DNA from: Lentinus brumalis
Taxonomy: Eukaryota; Basidiomycota; Agaricomycetes; Polyporales; Polyporaceae
Length of the DNA: 64,000 bases
Assembly: GCA_001792895.1 (NCBI GenBank)
Contig: MARA01000013.1
Coordinates: 124,001-188,000, forward strand
Direction of reading: 5' to 3'
Shown here: positions 21,410 to 32,568 of the stretch, in pieces
Numbering within the stretch: position 1 is the first letter of the stretch
How the letters are laid out: each line of letters begins with the position of its first letter
The notes under the pieces: model-generated
What the model was told of the DNA's origin: nothing
The model's input: the letters and a program-made list of their open reading frames with translations, nothing else
The model's database searches: none
Translations under genes and position numbers: made by a program

Positions 21410-24400
21410 TCAGCGTCCACGTTTTATACCCACTAAAGCCCCGTTATCAGTTACCCAATTGGGCGGTAGGTTATCCTTGCCGTCTACCACCGGCAGCCAG
21501 ATACTAGCTACCTCTGCAGGTCTCAGAGATCTTTTGCCTCGCGACATGGCCGACGTCCTTCGATCAAGATCCAGTCTTGAGTTGAGGCTCGCGTAGAACC
21601 GGTTCGTGATTTCCGGTGGAGTCCAGGACCTTCCTTCGTGTTGAATGACCCGCTCACAACGCATTTTCCAGATCAAGTGGAGCGTTTCCGTACATAGGAT
21701 AGTCCAGAGAGATGCAGTAGCGACGTTGCGCCCGCCGTTCGGTTTCTTGAAGATCGCGCACGCAGCACCGAAAGCCGTGCCCCACATCGGGGCTTTCCAT
21801 TCCTTACCGGTGAGTGTCCAGGTTGTCTTAAGTAGTGACCACATTGTCTCCTGCCCGGGCGCACGGCATTCGAAAATGATATGCGTCATTGTTTCGACCT
21901 CGCCGCAGACCGTACAATATGCACGGCTCCTCAGCTCGTCCGACATATTCGGTCGGAACCAGTGCGAGCCGATCATGTATCCGTCGTGGACGGCCATCCA
22001 CATAAATTGAGCAGTGGACCTAGCGATGTGTCGCGTACGGAAAGAGGACCATACCGCTTCGTCGGTGACCTGGATACCAAAGGCGTCGGATATGCCGCAC
22101 GAGATTCTGTCCAGGTTAGCGACCGCGCACGGACGTGGGGCCGTAAGCTTGTCTTTGCAGGCGCGAATGGCTTTGTAGGCTAGCTTCTGCGTCAGGGCTT
22201 GTAACTTGGCCCCGGAGACCCGGAACTGCGGGGGATGTGCACCGATAGGCTGTCTTCGCATGGCTTGTCGACTCCTCGAGCTGCCAGCCTATCTGCCTCC
22301 TCATTTCCAAGATGGCCGTTATGCCCTTTTATCCACTTCAGGATAGTGTGCGCGCTCCTCATGCGTATCTTCGCAACCGCGTATCTCAAGAGCATGGCGT
22401 TTTTCTGGCAGATGTAGCCAGTATCCTCATGTCTTTGGCTCCATTTCGTGAGAGAGTCGATCGTCGTCTGCGAGTCAGTTTCAATTATCAAGCGGGAGTT
22501 TGAGCTTGACATGTTGACGGCCAGTATGGTGGCGACTACCTCGCCTGTCTGGTTGGACTGGTCTAGCTCTGTAGGGAGGCGAAAGCTGGTGTTCATGGGG
22601 TGGCCTTGAGCCACATACACTCCTGCGCCAGCTCTTGCGTTACGTTCGCCATTATTGACACATGAACCGTCAGTGGCGGCAGTAATCGTCGCTTCCGTTT
22701 CGTGTAGCTCCATGTCAAGGGCATCATTGAAGACTGGGCTATTGTCCGTGAAGATTCTGAAAGCCTGGCCCAAGTCACCATGGGTGGTGACGATCCTATT
22801 GAAGGGAGAGTGACCGCATCCGAGTGCTTCGCGGTTCAAGGCGGTCATGTCGGCCTTTTCATAGTCTTCGGGTTGCGATTTGCAGGGGTTCCATTTGTCC
22901 GGGAGTACCTTGATGAAATCGCGTGCCCTTGAGGAGCATAGGTGGGGGTTCGCGCATGACGTCTCCGTCCTCAGGCGTGCGCAGTCAGCGCATTCGCAGA
23001 GAGCCGTGGGGCTGTGGTTGGGAGAAACGCACGCGCTTGCAAGGAGCTCGAAATCGCCGACGGTCGTGACATTGTGCCGCGTTCTTAGGCACGTGAGGAG
23101 ATTAGACGGGATAGATAGTCTCGCTAGCCTCGTCCGGTCTGCGTATACGTGGTTCCACATGGGCATGCCACGGAGTATATTACGCGAGAAGGCCAGACCT
23201 TCAAGTCTGAGGCCGAATTTCTTCGCCGTGCTTACCATACCTTTCAGGAGTGGCGGCAAGCGGGAGGCTTTGGGTTTCCAGTGCTGGAGGAAAGGGTTGA
23301 TGCGGAGATCAGAGGAACGAGGTACGCAGTTCTTTGGGATGCATGTGGCGAAGAGATCGTCGGCAACGTGGGCCCAGATGGGGCGGTCGCTACTGAGGTC
23401 GAGGTATGACCTCAGCCACATAACGTCGATTGCTTCGCTTCTGGACTCGAGGTCGAGAAGACCTAGGCCTCCCTTTTCAATCGGGAGATAGCAGTGCTCT
23501 ATACCGACCGGTGTGTTAGTTCTATCATCCCATAGGAAACTTCTTATGACACGATTCAGCCTTAGCAGGATATCCTTTGGCATACTCTGGACGAGCGTCA
23601 GATACTGGGTTATGCCGCCCACGATCATCTGAACCACATGCTTTTTCCCTTGCAGCGTAGCGTGGCCCCTTTTCCAGCGAGCAATGACTTGCATTAGGGG
23701 TTGCCTCATAGCGACAATTTTCGTGAGCACGAGCGACCAGATGCTAGACTGGTCGATGCCATTTCCGAAGAAGGCCCCGAGTATGCGCACAGCTTCACCC
23801 TCCTGTGCAACATGAACTCCAGTTGGATAGTTCTTCCAGGCACCCGTTCTACGGTAAGTCTTGGCCATTTCCTGACGAAAGGTAGGGGTGCCGATGGGTA
23901 TGATTTCCGTTTTACCCATATTGAATCTAGCTTTGGCAGCTGAACACCAGGTATCGAGGACATCTTGGAGAATTTGGAAGTCGTCGTGCTGTGATAAATA
24001 GACAGTGGTGTCGTCCGCGAACAGGACGGCCTTGAGGACTTCATCGCACTTGGGTATGTCAAAGCCTCTGATGCCCGAGTTGCGTATCATGGCTGACAGA
24101 GGCTCTATGGCCAGGTCGAATAATAGGCAGGACAGCGGATCGCCTTGGCGGACCCCTCTAAAAATACGGTACGCCTTGCTGAGGATGCCGTTCACCATGA
24201 TTGACGTTTCAGCGTGAGCATATAGAGATTGCACTGTGCGAATGAATTCATCCGGGATGCGGAGTCTTTTGAGCACGCGCCAGAGGTAATCGTGAGCAAT
24301 TTTGTCGTAAGCTTTTTCCTGGTCCAGGGCGACTATCGCGCCATTCACTTCCTTGGTCTCTGCCCAGGAGATCATCATCCTAGCAAGCTGGGTGTGGTTT

Positions 24401-26747
24401 TGAATCTTGCGGCCTGGCACAAAGCCAGCTTGTGCTCGGTTTATGACTTGCGGCGCGACGACCGCGAGGCGTGCAGCCAGAATTTTACTCAAAAGTTTGT
24501 AGTCTGTATTCAGTATGGTTATTGGCCTATAGTTGACGATCTTTGTGCGTTCGCCTTTCTCTTTGTAGATGGGAGCGATCCAACCGTGCGCGAAAGACGT
24601 CTTGGCGCAGACACCTGCGACACGTACATCTTCGAAGGCAGCCTTAAATAGTCTCAGGATGTCGAAACTGGCTCTGTCTGGAAAGCGAGAGTCCTCCACG
24701 AATCTAGCGTGCAGCGTTTTCCAGAGCTCGTAAGGCATGCCGTCGAGCCCCGGAGCAGAGCCGTTCTTTGTGCTCCTGAGTGCCGACGCGCACTCTTCGT
24801 ACGAAATTTCGTTCCCCAGCTCCTCAGCCTGTTCATCAGTGACATGCGTCTCCAAGCAGTTGAGGGCGGTGGTGATATTAGTTTCCCGTTCTTCAGGGGT
24901 CTAGCAGAGGAGTCGTCCTTTTGGACTTTGATGTGATGAGCTCTGGCCATGTGTGCCATCCTGGTCGAGTCCGATTCGTACGTCTTTTCGCCAGCTATCC
25001 CTGGTTGACCTTCTTTCTCAAAAGCACTGATGATATCTCTCGGGGCGCTCTCCCTATGCAGCTTTGACCAGTATTTAGTAGGCCGGTCGCCGAAGATACG
25101 GTGAGTCGCACGGGAGTTCTGTTGCAGCTGTTTAACGCGTCGCTGTTTAAGCTGACGTATCGATTTGGTTAGACTTGCCGCCTCTCCCTGCTTGTCCTCA
25201 TCGCAGCGGCTACCATCTCTTATGAGAAGTCTGAGGTCTTTTTCCGCCTCGCGCACTTCTGCAAGGAGACGCGGAATAACCTCTCGCTCCCTTGTGCGTG
25301 CCATCTTCATTGCATCCAACTTGAATTTGTGTAGGATGAGTTGGGGGTTGGCGAGCTCGGTCCTCGTGCCAGTCGCCTCTAGATCTGTGAGGCTGTTGAT
25401 TGCCTCCAATCCTCTCGCCTTTAGCAGCTTAGTGAGCTTCTTATCTTTCAGGAGAGATAGCGGGAATAGCGGTCGGCCCTTCCCGATGCACGGTGCGTTT
25501 TCGGACGTAAGTTGGACTATGACGAGTGAGTGATTGGTTTTGACACCTGTTTCACATATAGCCCACTCTCTGGCACAGTTGAAAACGTCCTGAGTGGTAT
25601 AGATACGATCGAGGCGCGAGAAAACAGCTTCGCAGCCGGAGCCTCTGTGGAAGGTGAAAGATCTTGTGGAAGGGTAAGTCGCACGCCAACCATCAGACAT
25701 CATCAGCCCTAGACTCAGCTTGAGTTCGTCAAGGGCAGGGACAGAGACGTCGGTTTGGTTGTGCGCGGGGAGCCTGTCGAGACCATCTTCGACGCAGTTG
25801 AAGTCCCCGGCAACGAGGTGAGGCTTCGGAAAGGCTGGTCTGCACTCATAATACATCCTAAGGTCGTTGAAGAAAACCCTACGTTCCTCCTGCCCGCTTG
25901 AGGTCGGGGCATAGATGCAGAGTAGAGAGCGCGTGTCACCGCCTTGGCATGGGAGCTGCACTTGGATGGCCCTTCCCGGTATGATTACCGTCATGGTCGC
26001 CTCGGCAGTATTGACATAGCGAGAGTTTAGAACGATTGCGACACCTTCGCGCTGCGTAGGAGCGTCCGGGTGCTCGGAGTGGAAGATCTTGAGTTTGTTC
26101 GCAAACATGCTGTGAATAGCGGCCTTGCGTTCCTTTGTGAGGTGCGTTTCTTGGAGGAGTAGTGCGCCGATACGGTGTTCCGTCATGATTCTGTATACGC
26201 GACCCCACTTATTGTCGTGGTGGTCGCGTATCAGGTTGCCATACCCATTGATGTTAAGGGTAGCAATCTGGATGGTAGTTTTGCGTGCGTTGTCTTCCGC
26301 GCGTCTTGCACGGGAGGAGGTATGAGCGTGCTGATTATCTCGTGGGGGATAGCGATAGCTATTGTCGCTCGGAACTGGCTGTGAGAGGGGCGATAGCTGA
26401 GCCTGAGGGAAAGGCAGAGTCGGGGGCAACGTCTGTCCTTGGCTCGTAGGCGGGGTGGTCGGACTGGAGGGGCGAGGAGAGAGAGAGAGCGGGGGGCGAG
26501 GAGGGGAGAGAGACCGGCCGCGAGCTTGCCCTGCCGGGCGAGCCCGCGTACGGGGCATGCGGCCGTTGTCAGAAGAGATATCTGTGGTGCCAGCACCCGC
26601 ATGCCGGGGGCTGGCATCTCCATTTCTTCTGAAAGTAGAGTAGCCGTTACCGGGGATGACTTCCGTGGTAGATTGGGTGTTAATTTGGTGTGTGGTAGTT
26701 GCAATTGACAGCCCGGGGAACAACCATGGACCGGGCTCTTCGTGCAT
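21410..26747 (-). pseudogene. LINE ORF2: AP endonuclease, reverse transcriptase, RNase H, zinc motif (two frameshifts)
   Basis: The first frame (26747 to about 24870) has an AP-type endonuclease: TLNINGYGN, LLQETHLT, LLCIYAPT, LVAGDFNCVED, SRLDRIYTT and TNHSLVIVQL, where the last motif has N in place of the usual D before His. The second frame (to 22192) has the RT: NYRPITILNTDYKLLSKILA, IVALDQEKAYDKI, GVRQGDPLSCLLFDLA, VLFADDTTVYL. Then RNase H with all acidic positions: ATDGSCVNNG, GEVVA, IETDSQ, NEEADRLA. The third frame (22261-21410) has the zinc motif CTVCGEVETMTHIIFEC. The breaks near 24870 and 22232 both look like loss of one C from a C-run; nothing else is broken, so the copy is young. 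Confidence 0.9.
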
Positions 26748-27168
26748 ATCCCTGCACTGTGGGCGAAGTGTTTGCGCCGCTATTAACCCTCGGCGGGGGA
26801 GAGTAGCAGTGGAAACTTAGCATAGAGCACGGGCTTCGAGCCTAAATAGGCCTCCGTTTGTACTGAAGGATGTCCTGTCACCCGTGGGCCAGTGTATTAG
26901 TCCGACAGCAGCCTATAGTTCCCTCGACGTATCATGCCGCCGCACCATCGAGGTTCCATCTTGATCAACTTTAGGCAGAGGTTGAGATGAAGCCATGACC
27001 GTTATAACCATTTACGAAACACGAGACACAACATCGGTAGTTCTGATACATACGTGGATCAGTCCGAGAGAGAGCAAGACGTTATGAGTCGCAGTAAGTA
27101 CGGGGCGTCCTGACACATCCTCTCAGTGGCATGACGACAAGCCGAAGGACAGAGCCTTGTAGGAAAGA
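26748..27168 (-). other. Spacer between LINE ORF1 and ORF2
   Basis: About 420 bp without a supported ORF, as expected between the two LINE genes. Confidence 0.6.
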
Positions 27169-29856
27169 TCAGTGTCTTCCTTCTCTGCGAGAGCTCTCGC
27201 GTCCACGCCTTGGAGATCGCGAATCGTCGCGGCGACGTCTGTGTGTGGAGCCATGGCCACCCTGCTCGTGACGCTGGAAACGGCCGCGTTCGCGTCCTCG
27301 TTCACCTCCTCGTTCCGTGCCGGAGCGATCACCATAGCTGCCCTGGGGAGCGTGACGCGTGGCATGGCTCACTCGCGTGCTGCTCGTTCCACCTTCTGAT
27401 TGTCCTGAGCGGCCGCCGCGAGACGTCGATGTTGACTGCGTGGATGCGCCCGGAGTAGAGCGACGCTCGCGTCTTTCACGCCCGTCGACAGAGTAGGACA
27501 GACCGCCTGCTACCTCGGGCCCATTCCATCCCGCCATACGAATGAACGGGCACAAGTGGGAGGGGTGATCGGCTCCCGAACAGCCAGCGCAGGTCGTAAT
27601 TCTGCGCGCCCTCGCGATCGCCGTATGGTATGAGCCAAAGGTGATGTTGCGTAGTTCCTGCGACCAGAGCCTCCAAACGCGAATACTCTGTGTGGGCGAT
27701 CGGAGAAAAACGTTCGCGACGATTGTACCGTTGTCGAGAGTGTAGACCGAGATACTGAGGGACGACATGATACGTCTGAAAGCTTCATCGCCAGGGATGT
27801 CGGCGTACTCGGGGTTAGCTCGTAGCATCTGCTCGATCCTCTTCCTGATCTGGGGTCGCTCAAAGGTGGAGCGGACCGCATTGCGGATGTTCTCGATGTT
27901 GTCGTCGAGGAAACCCTCGAGCGCGAGGAGAAGGCGGGGAGTCTCTAGGGTGCGGCGGCGGGGAAAGAAAGTGATGTACTTGAGGGACCATACACGCCTT
28001 CTGAGTAGAAGTTCGACACCGTCAGTGGTGAGACCCGTAACTGCCCACTCTACTGGACCTGTGCCGCGGTGCATGGAGGCCTGGTCCGGAGCAATGACGA
28101 GAAAGGTAGATTCGCCCGTGATGCTTGAGATGGCCTGTCGTATGTCCGAGGCAGTTCTACGGTTGGCCCCGTAGCTTCTCGTGAAGCGTGGATTGAAAGT
28201 GCTGAGGGTGATGCTGGTACCAGAAGGGTCCATCCAGACCTCCTGGATCCAGTCGTCCGATAGGCCTCGTAAATGGGCTTCCGGGTCGTGGTGATGAACC
28301 TCGGGGTCACCTTCGTGCGGGATAGGGGTGGGACACGAGTCTTCAGTTACTGTTGACGCGCCTCCTCGCCTTACGGCGTCCGGCATGTTATCGTCTGTCC
28401 CGACATCGAAAACGTCAAGGCCAGACGAGAGGAACTGTGGGTGGTCGGGGGCAGCAGTCGCCTGTCGAGGGTGGAGGTGGGCGGGACGCGGGACAGGGGG
28501 CGGTTGCATGACTGGGGCGACGTCGGGAGACAGCCTCGGGTTGCTCCGTTGCTCGTAGATGATCGACATCCTGCTAGGGGCGCGAGAGAAAGGTTCATCG
28601 ACTGGAGCTTCGTCGTCTCCGTACAAGGAGGGAGAGGGGATGTCGACCGTGGCTGGAGGACGTGAGCTGCGTGAGCTGCGCCCGCGTTGGCCAGCCGCGG
28701 ACGAGCAGGTCAAGGGGGATGGAGAGTAGCACGGTTGCGATAGTGAAGGGTGTCTGCCTTCCTCCTGCATAGTGGCCTCGCGTGCGGAGCTAGCGTTGAA
28801 ACTACGTCGTGAGTCGTCGATCTCACCATCCTCGTAGTCTTCTTCAACCGTAGGACTGCGATACGAGACGCTACGCGTGTGGCGCGCAGATGGGAAATCG
28901 TGCGTGGCATGCACATCCTGCTGATCCTCGCGTAGGGCAGCCTTGGCGGGCCTTATGTTGCCGTTCCGTCCTGGCGCGGCGCGGAGAGGACGGCTGGGAT
29001 CGAAGAAACGCACCGGCCTGCGCGGGCCCGACAGTCGGGACACGTATCCTGCATTCTCGGCTTGAATCTCGAGTGGCGTGGACTCTGCAAGAGCCGAGCG
29101 TGAGGGCGAGGGTGAGGCTATCGCGCCAGCATGGGACGGCGAGGCCGAGACGTAGTGCGGGGTAGGGAAAGATCCAGACATGTTCATGCGAGAGTAGAAA
29201 GATGCCGAGGAGCTCGCCTGTCTAGCGAAATCAGTGTAGGGTGTCTGGCAGGACGGGGCATAGGACGAAGGCGGCAGAGGGGAGTCGGCGAGCATGGCAG
29301 CTGACTGGGGCAGCGTAGCGCGCGAAGACTGCGAACCGGAGGGGAGCGCCCAGGGGTTGTCGCAAGGAGTCGCGTGCGCGAAAGGCTGTGAACGATCAAC
29401 CTTTTTGCCTTTAGACTTCCTTCTAGCAATCTTGCTGGCACGTTCTCCAGCGGGAGGGGAAGTGCCGCGTCTCTTCTTGCGGAAGCGGCTCGCAACCGGA
29501 GGGTGAGCGAAAGGATCGTTAGCAGTCGGTGGGAAGTTCTCCTCGTCAGAGATAGATTTCTTGACTGTTTTAGCCGCTTCCTGGTTGGGAGGCGGCCACT
29601 GCGACGCCGGGATGGAAGAGTTGCGGCGTGGTGTGAGGATGTTCGGGGTCTGGAGAGCTGAGGGCAGATTCGCGTCTGTGATGGTCGGCGTATCTAACTG
29701 CGCCCAGAAATCGCCATATGCGTCATCGACGGCGTTGTTCGTCCCAGCGTCAGTGGCCGGGAGACCTCGAGTCTGGCTGGGTTGAGCTACGTGAGACGGC
29801 GTGGCCGATAGAGTGGTGGGGATGGAGATTGGCGAACTGAACTGAATTGGCGACAT
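27169..29856 (-). CDS. LINE ORF1 (gag-like, CCHC knuckle)
   Basis: A single 895-codon frame. The N-terminal half is Ser/Pro-rich with basic patches (SRFRKKRRGTSPP, KIARRKSKGKKVDR). The C-terminal half has a structured stretch (SDDWIQEVWMDPSGTSITLS ... AFRRIMSSLSISVYTLDN) ending in CAGCSGADHPSHLCPF, a CxxCx4Hx4C knuckle with the DHP..LCPF signature of agaricomycete LINE ORF1 proteins, and an Arg-rich tail. Its role would be to bind the element RNA. The frame is intact. The segment before its ATG can be joined in frame to two upstream exons. Confidence 0.8.
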   Translation of the reverse strand: MSPIQFSSPISIPTTLSATPSHVAQPSQTRGLPATDAGTNNAVDDAYGDFWAQLDTPTITDANLPSALQTPNILTPRRNSSIPASQWPPPNQEAAKTVKKSISDEENFPPTANDPFAHPPVASRFRKKRRGTSPPAGERASKIARRKSKGKKVDRSQPFAHATPCDNPWALPSGSQSSRATLPQSAAMLADSPLPPSSYAPSCQTPYTDFARQASSSASFYSRMNMSGSFPTPHYVSASPSHAGAIASPSPSRSALAESTPLEIQAENAGYVSRLSGPRRPVRFFDPSRPLRAAPGRNGNIRPAKAALREDQQDVHATHDFPSARHTRSVSYRSPTVEEDYEDGEIDDSRRSFNASSAREATMQEEGRHPSLSQPCYSPSPLTCSSAAGQRGRSSRSSRPPATVDIPSPSLYGDDEAPVDEPFSRAPSRMSIIYEQRSNPRLSPDVAPVMQPPPVPRPAHLHPRQATAAPDHPQFLSSGLDVFDVGTDDNMPDAVRRGGASTVTEDSCPTPIPHEGDPEVHHHDPEAHLRGLSDDWIQEVWMDPSGTSITLSTFNPRFTRSYGANRRTASDIRQAISSITGESTFLVIAPDQASMHRGTGPVEWAVTGLTTDGVELLLRRRVWSLKYITFFPRRRTLETPRLLLALEGFLDDNIENIRNAVRSTFERPQIRKRIEQMLRANPEYADIPGDEAFRRIMSSLSISVYTLDNGTIVANVFLRSPTQSIRVWRLWSQELRNITFGSYHTAIARARRITTCAGCSGADHPSHLCPFIRMAGWNGPEVAGGLSYSVDGRERRERRSTPGASTQSTSTSRGGRSGQSEGGTSSTRVSHATRHAPQGSYGDRSGTERGGERGRERGRFQRHEQGGHGSTHRRRRDDSRSPRRGRESSRREGRH

Positions 29857-29943
29857 CCTGGCCAGCGTCTCGTTTTCCTACATAGATCCAGACGGTATGT
29901 TATATTTCTACGCCACGACGTACATGCGGTGGCACTATCATAC

Positions 29944-30609
29944 CATGTTCAGGATCCCCGTCCATGCGTGTGCCGGCGGGGGCAGGACAAGGGGGTCAAC
30001 TATATCGTTGAGCGGTGCCTCGACGGGACGGAGCCCCGGGATGGAAGGCGGAGCCTGTGGCGAGAGGAGAGTTAGAATGTTGACGCGTAGCGCGAGTATT
30101 CTTCATACCATGTACTCGTTGCCAGCCAGCGGAAGGGCCGGCGGCGGGAGCTTCAGGCTACCGCTGATGCCACGGAGGCCCGTAGTAACAGGGCCGAGGA
30201 CGGGGGTGGCTGGCATGGGCGGGATCGCACCTGTGAGGATGGCCGTGACAATCGCGGTCGACGCCGCCGTGGGCTTCGCATGTTGGGGCGGGAACAGGGC
30301 GGGAGCCTCGCCCGGTAAGACGAGAGGAGCGGGGGCAGCGTTGCTGCCGTTGACGCGGGCGTACTGGGGCCAGACGATGGCATTGGAGGAGGAGGGCTGG
30401 ATGGCGGCCACCTGCGCGTAGCTCATGGGGGAGAGCTGCGGCGAGGCCGTGGTCGCGTCGCTGTTGGCGGCAGCCTGGGCCTGGTTTGCAGAGGCCGGCG
30501 TGACTGGGACGGAGGGGGTAGGGGTAGTTTGGTTCATGCGCTGGGATGGAGTAGACGCGGCGTCGAGGCCGTCGTCGGGGACGCCGGGAGGGATTGGGGT
30601 AGAGGACAT
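29944..30609 (-). CDS. Ala/Pro-rich hypothetical protein, possibly spliced onto LINE ORF1
   Basis: The ATG at 30609 opens MSSTPIPPGVPDDGLDAAST, then SPMSYAQVAAIQPSS and repeated Ala/Pro stretches, to a donor at 30108. Acceptor CCACAG gives a second exon (30054-29944) reading APPSIPGLRPVEAPLNDIVD and HAWTGILNM. A third donor and a CTATGTAG acceptor would join ENETLAR directly to the ORF1 ATG. All junctions are in phase 0. Family not recognised. It may be a host gene truncated by the LINE, or a 5' part of the element. Confidence 0.45.
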
Positions 30610-31451
30610 GGTGTAGAGGCAGGCGTTGACTTGTAAAAGCGGGAGCAGGGACGAAGAGAGTTCGCTACAGAGAGCTGGCGACCCCAGCAGACGAGCCATA
30701 CATATATACGCTGAGCTCTGGGCCTGTTACACGCGCTGTCATCGGGTGGCGAGAAAGGTCGTCGTAGTCGCCATTCACGAGCGTATACGTGCTTGAAACG
30801 GGACGTATACCAGGGCGGCAGTACGCGGGAGGGTAGCCGCTGTCTAACAAGAGTAGAAATACTACAGGAGAGCGTCTGGGCAGAAAGGCAGGAGCTTCGT
30901 ATGCCGCGTCCCAGATCAGTGGGCTCAGCCACCGTCAGATCTCCCAGATATGGAGTGCCACGTGGAATAGACGCGTTAATGTGCCCTGCTCGTCCTGCAT
31001 CATGCCTCACTTATGCGCTGTCAGGGCTGCCCGGGACTATACTGCCTATGCTGGCGACCACATCGCAGTTCGAGGAGAGGGCGAAAGCTCCAGGAGGATA
31101 CGTGCCTCGCGCGTCGAGCTAGCAGCACCAGAGAAGGTGAGTATTTGGGACAGCGTCGTACTGACAGGGACGCGCAACATAGAGACAACAGTCCGACACA
31201 ACGCACAGAATGCAGCATGCCTTGGATACTCGTGAGGACATAAACGTGCGTGCAAGCCTGTACAGCGTACACGTTCTTGTCGCTTACACACGCGCCTTGA
31301 CTCGCGCAGCGGAAAAGCAGATTGGGACACTAAGTCGGCCTTGCCCATGCCCCTCGCGCACGGTCGTGCATCGGCATCTTAACCAGGAGCGAGCAGGCCG
31401 GTTCGCATTGCTAGAACGTGCGTACAGATGGAAGCTAGTATGGGAACGTGG
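30610..31451. other. Intergenic, no gene seen
   Basis: Promoter side of the Ala/Pro-rich gene and 3' side of the next gene. No supported ORF. Confidence 0.4.
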
Positions 31452-32108
31452 CTATTGACTAGTAAGGAGCAGAGGTGCCGCCTTCACCAGGTCCGTCCAG
31501 CTAACGTGCTGGACGCGCACCTTCCTTCTGCCGCCTGGATCTCCAGGATGTCGATCGCCGACATCGTCTTCCATCGGCTCCCACAGGAAAGCGTCGCCCA
31601 CAAGCGATCCCCAGGGGAGAGAGCATGTCCCGGCTTGACAGCGGGGATCATCGGGCCGTGCTCTAACCACCGCGGATGTGTAGAGGTCCGTTTCAAAGGC
31701 CTCGCGCTGGCCTTCCGGCACCTCTCCTGGACCCAGCATGACCGTTGCCTCTGGTGCGTACGGCATCCTAAGCCTGATAGTGCTGACCGGGTTGATAGCG
31801 CATTCGTTCTCGACCTCGAAGACGACCTTTCTCCCCTTCCACCCGACAACACCTGTGATGCGCCCTACGATATGCGCGTCGTACGTGTCGTACATGTCCT
31901 GACTCGCGTCCGGGGCCGCGTACCAGGCAGGGGAGGTAGCGAGGATTCTGATGCGCGTGCCGGTACTGAGCGGCCGTTCCGGGGGAATGGCGGCAGAGTA
32001 GACGTGGATGGGATTGGAGTAAGCGGTGCGCGTCGTCGCATGCCGACCATCGCCAACCCAGCGGGCGAAAACCATTACTGGATCGCGGAGGTGAGTGTCG
32101 TCGCGCAT
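31452..32108 (-). CDS. Hypothetical protein A
   Basis: The frame from 32108 to 31452 (218 codons) includes VMVFARWVGDG, SNPIHVYSAAIPPERPLSTG, TRIRILATSPAWYAAPDASQ and YDAHIVGRITGVVGWKGRKV. No membrane helix or known motif is visible. It shares a general pattern with the next gene (a G-x-R-I/L-R-I/L strand followed by a segment written as an interaction surface), so the two may be distant paralogues. The first exon may lie further right. Confidence 0.4.
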   Translation of the reverse strand: MRDDTHLRDPVMVFARWVGDGRHATTRTAYSNPIHVYSAAIPPERPLSTGTRIRILATSPAWYAAPDASQDMYDTYDAHIVGRITGVVGWKGRKVVFEVENECAINPVSTIRLRMPYAPEATVMLGPGEVPEGQREAFETDLYTSAVVRARPDDPRCQAGTCSLPWGSLVGDAFLWEPMEDDVGDRHPGDPGGRRKVRVQHVSWTDLVKAAPLLLTSQ

Positions 32109-32568
32109 ACTCTTTGAGCTTGCAGACTACAGCTTGGGCTGATCGTGCGCAGGGAAGGGAATCGCGCGTTGAGTAGTAGCCAAGGTGGCGGACTTGGGAT
32201 CTAGCAGTTTGGGCGACGGTGAGGGAGACACTGAGCGTAGACGTTGGATACTTATAACCTGACGGCCAGGCACGTCTGAACTGGGTTTGGGAATAGGCGT
32301 AGGGTTGTCGATCGACAAGCCCACGTTTGCGTCGCAGGAGACGGCTCACATGCTCCGGCGGCATCGATCGTTGCGAGGAGGGGCGTGCAGCGGCTAGATT
32401 ATTCATCATATCATACGGCGACTTAGTCATATGAGCCTCTCGTGCGACATAAGAGGCCTGAGAGCCCCGTACACTTCCTCCCTCAGAACGCAACATGAAT
32501 TTACACTGGGCGACAGAAATCTGCCTCGATCCTTGCGTCCGCCACAACCATGCCAGAGGTGAGCTACA

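Larger units (their letters stand above)
15386..29856 (-). mobile_element. Tad-like non-LTR retrotransposon (LINE), split by a nested LTR element
   Basis: Reading on the minus strand: ORF1 (29856-27169), ORF2 (26747-21410), a 3' UTR that runs to 21274, is interrupted by the LTR element, resumes at 15506 and ends in an 18-nt A tail (T-run at 15386-15403). Without the insertion the LINE is about 8.7 kb. The two sides of the interrupted 3' UTR are joined by the CTAGG duplication. ORF2 combines endonuclease, RT and RNase H, which indicates the Tad1 group. The 5' end is not resolved and I could not find a convincing target-site duplication next to the tail. Confidence 0.85.
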
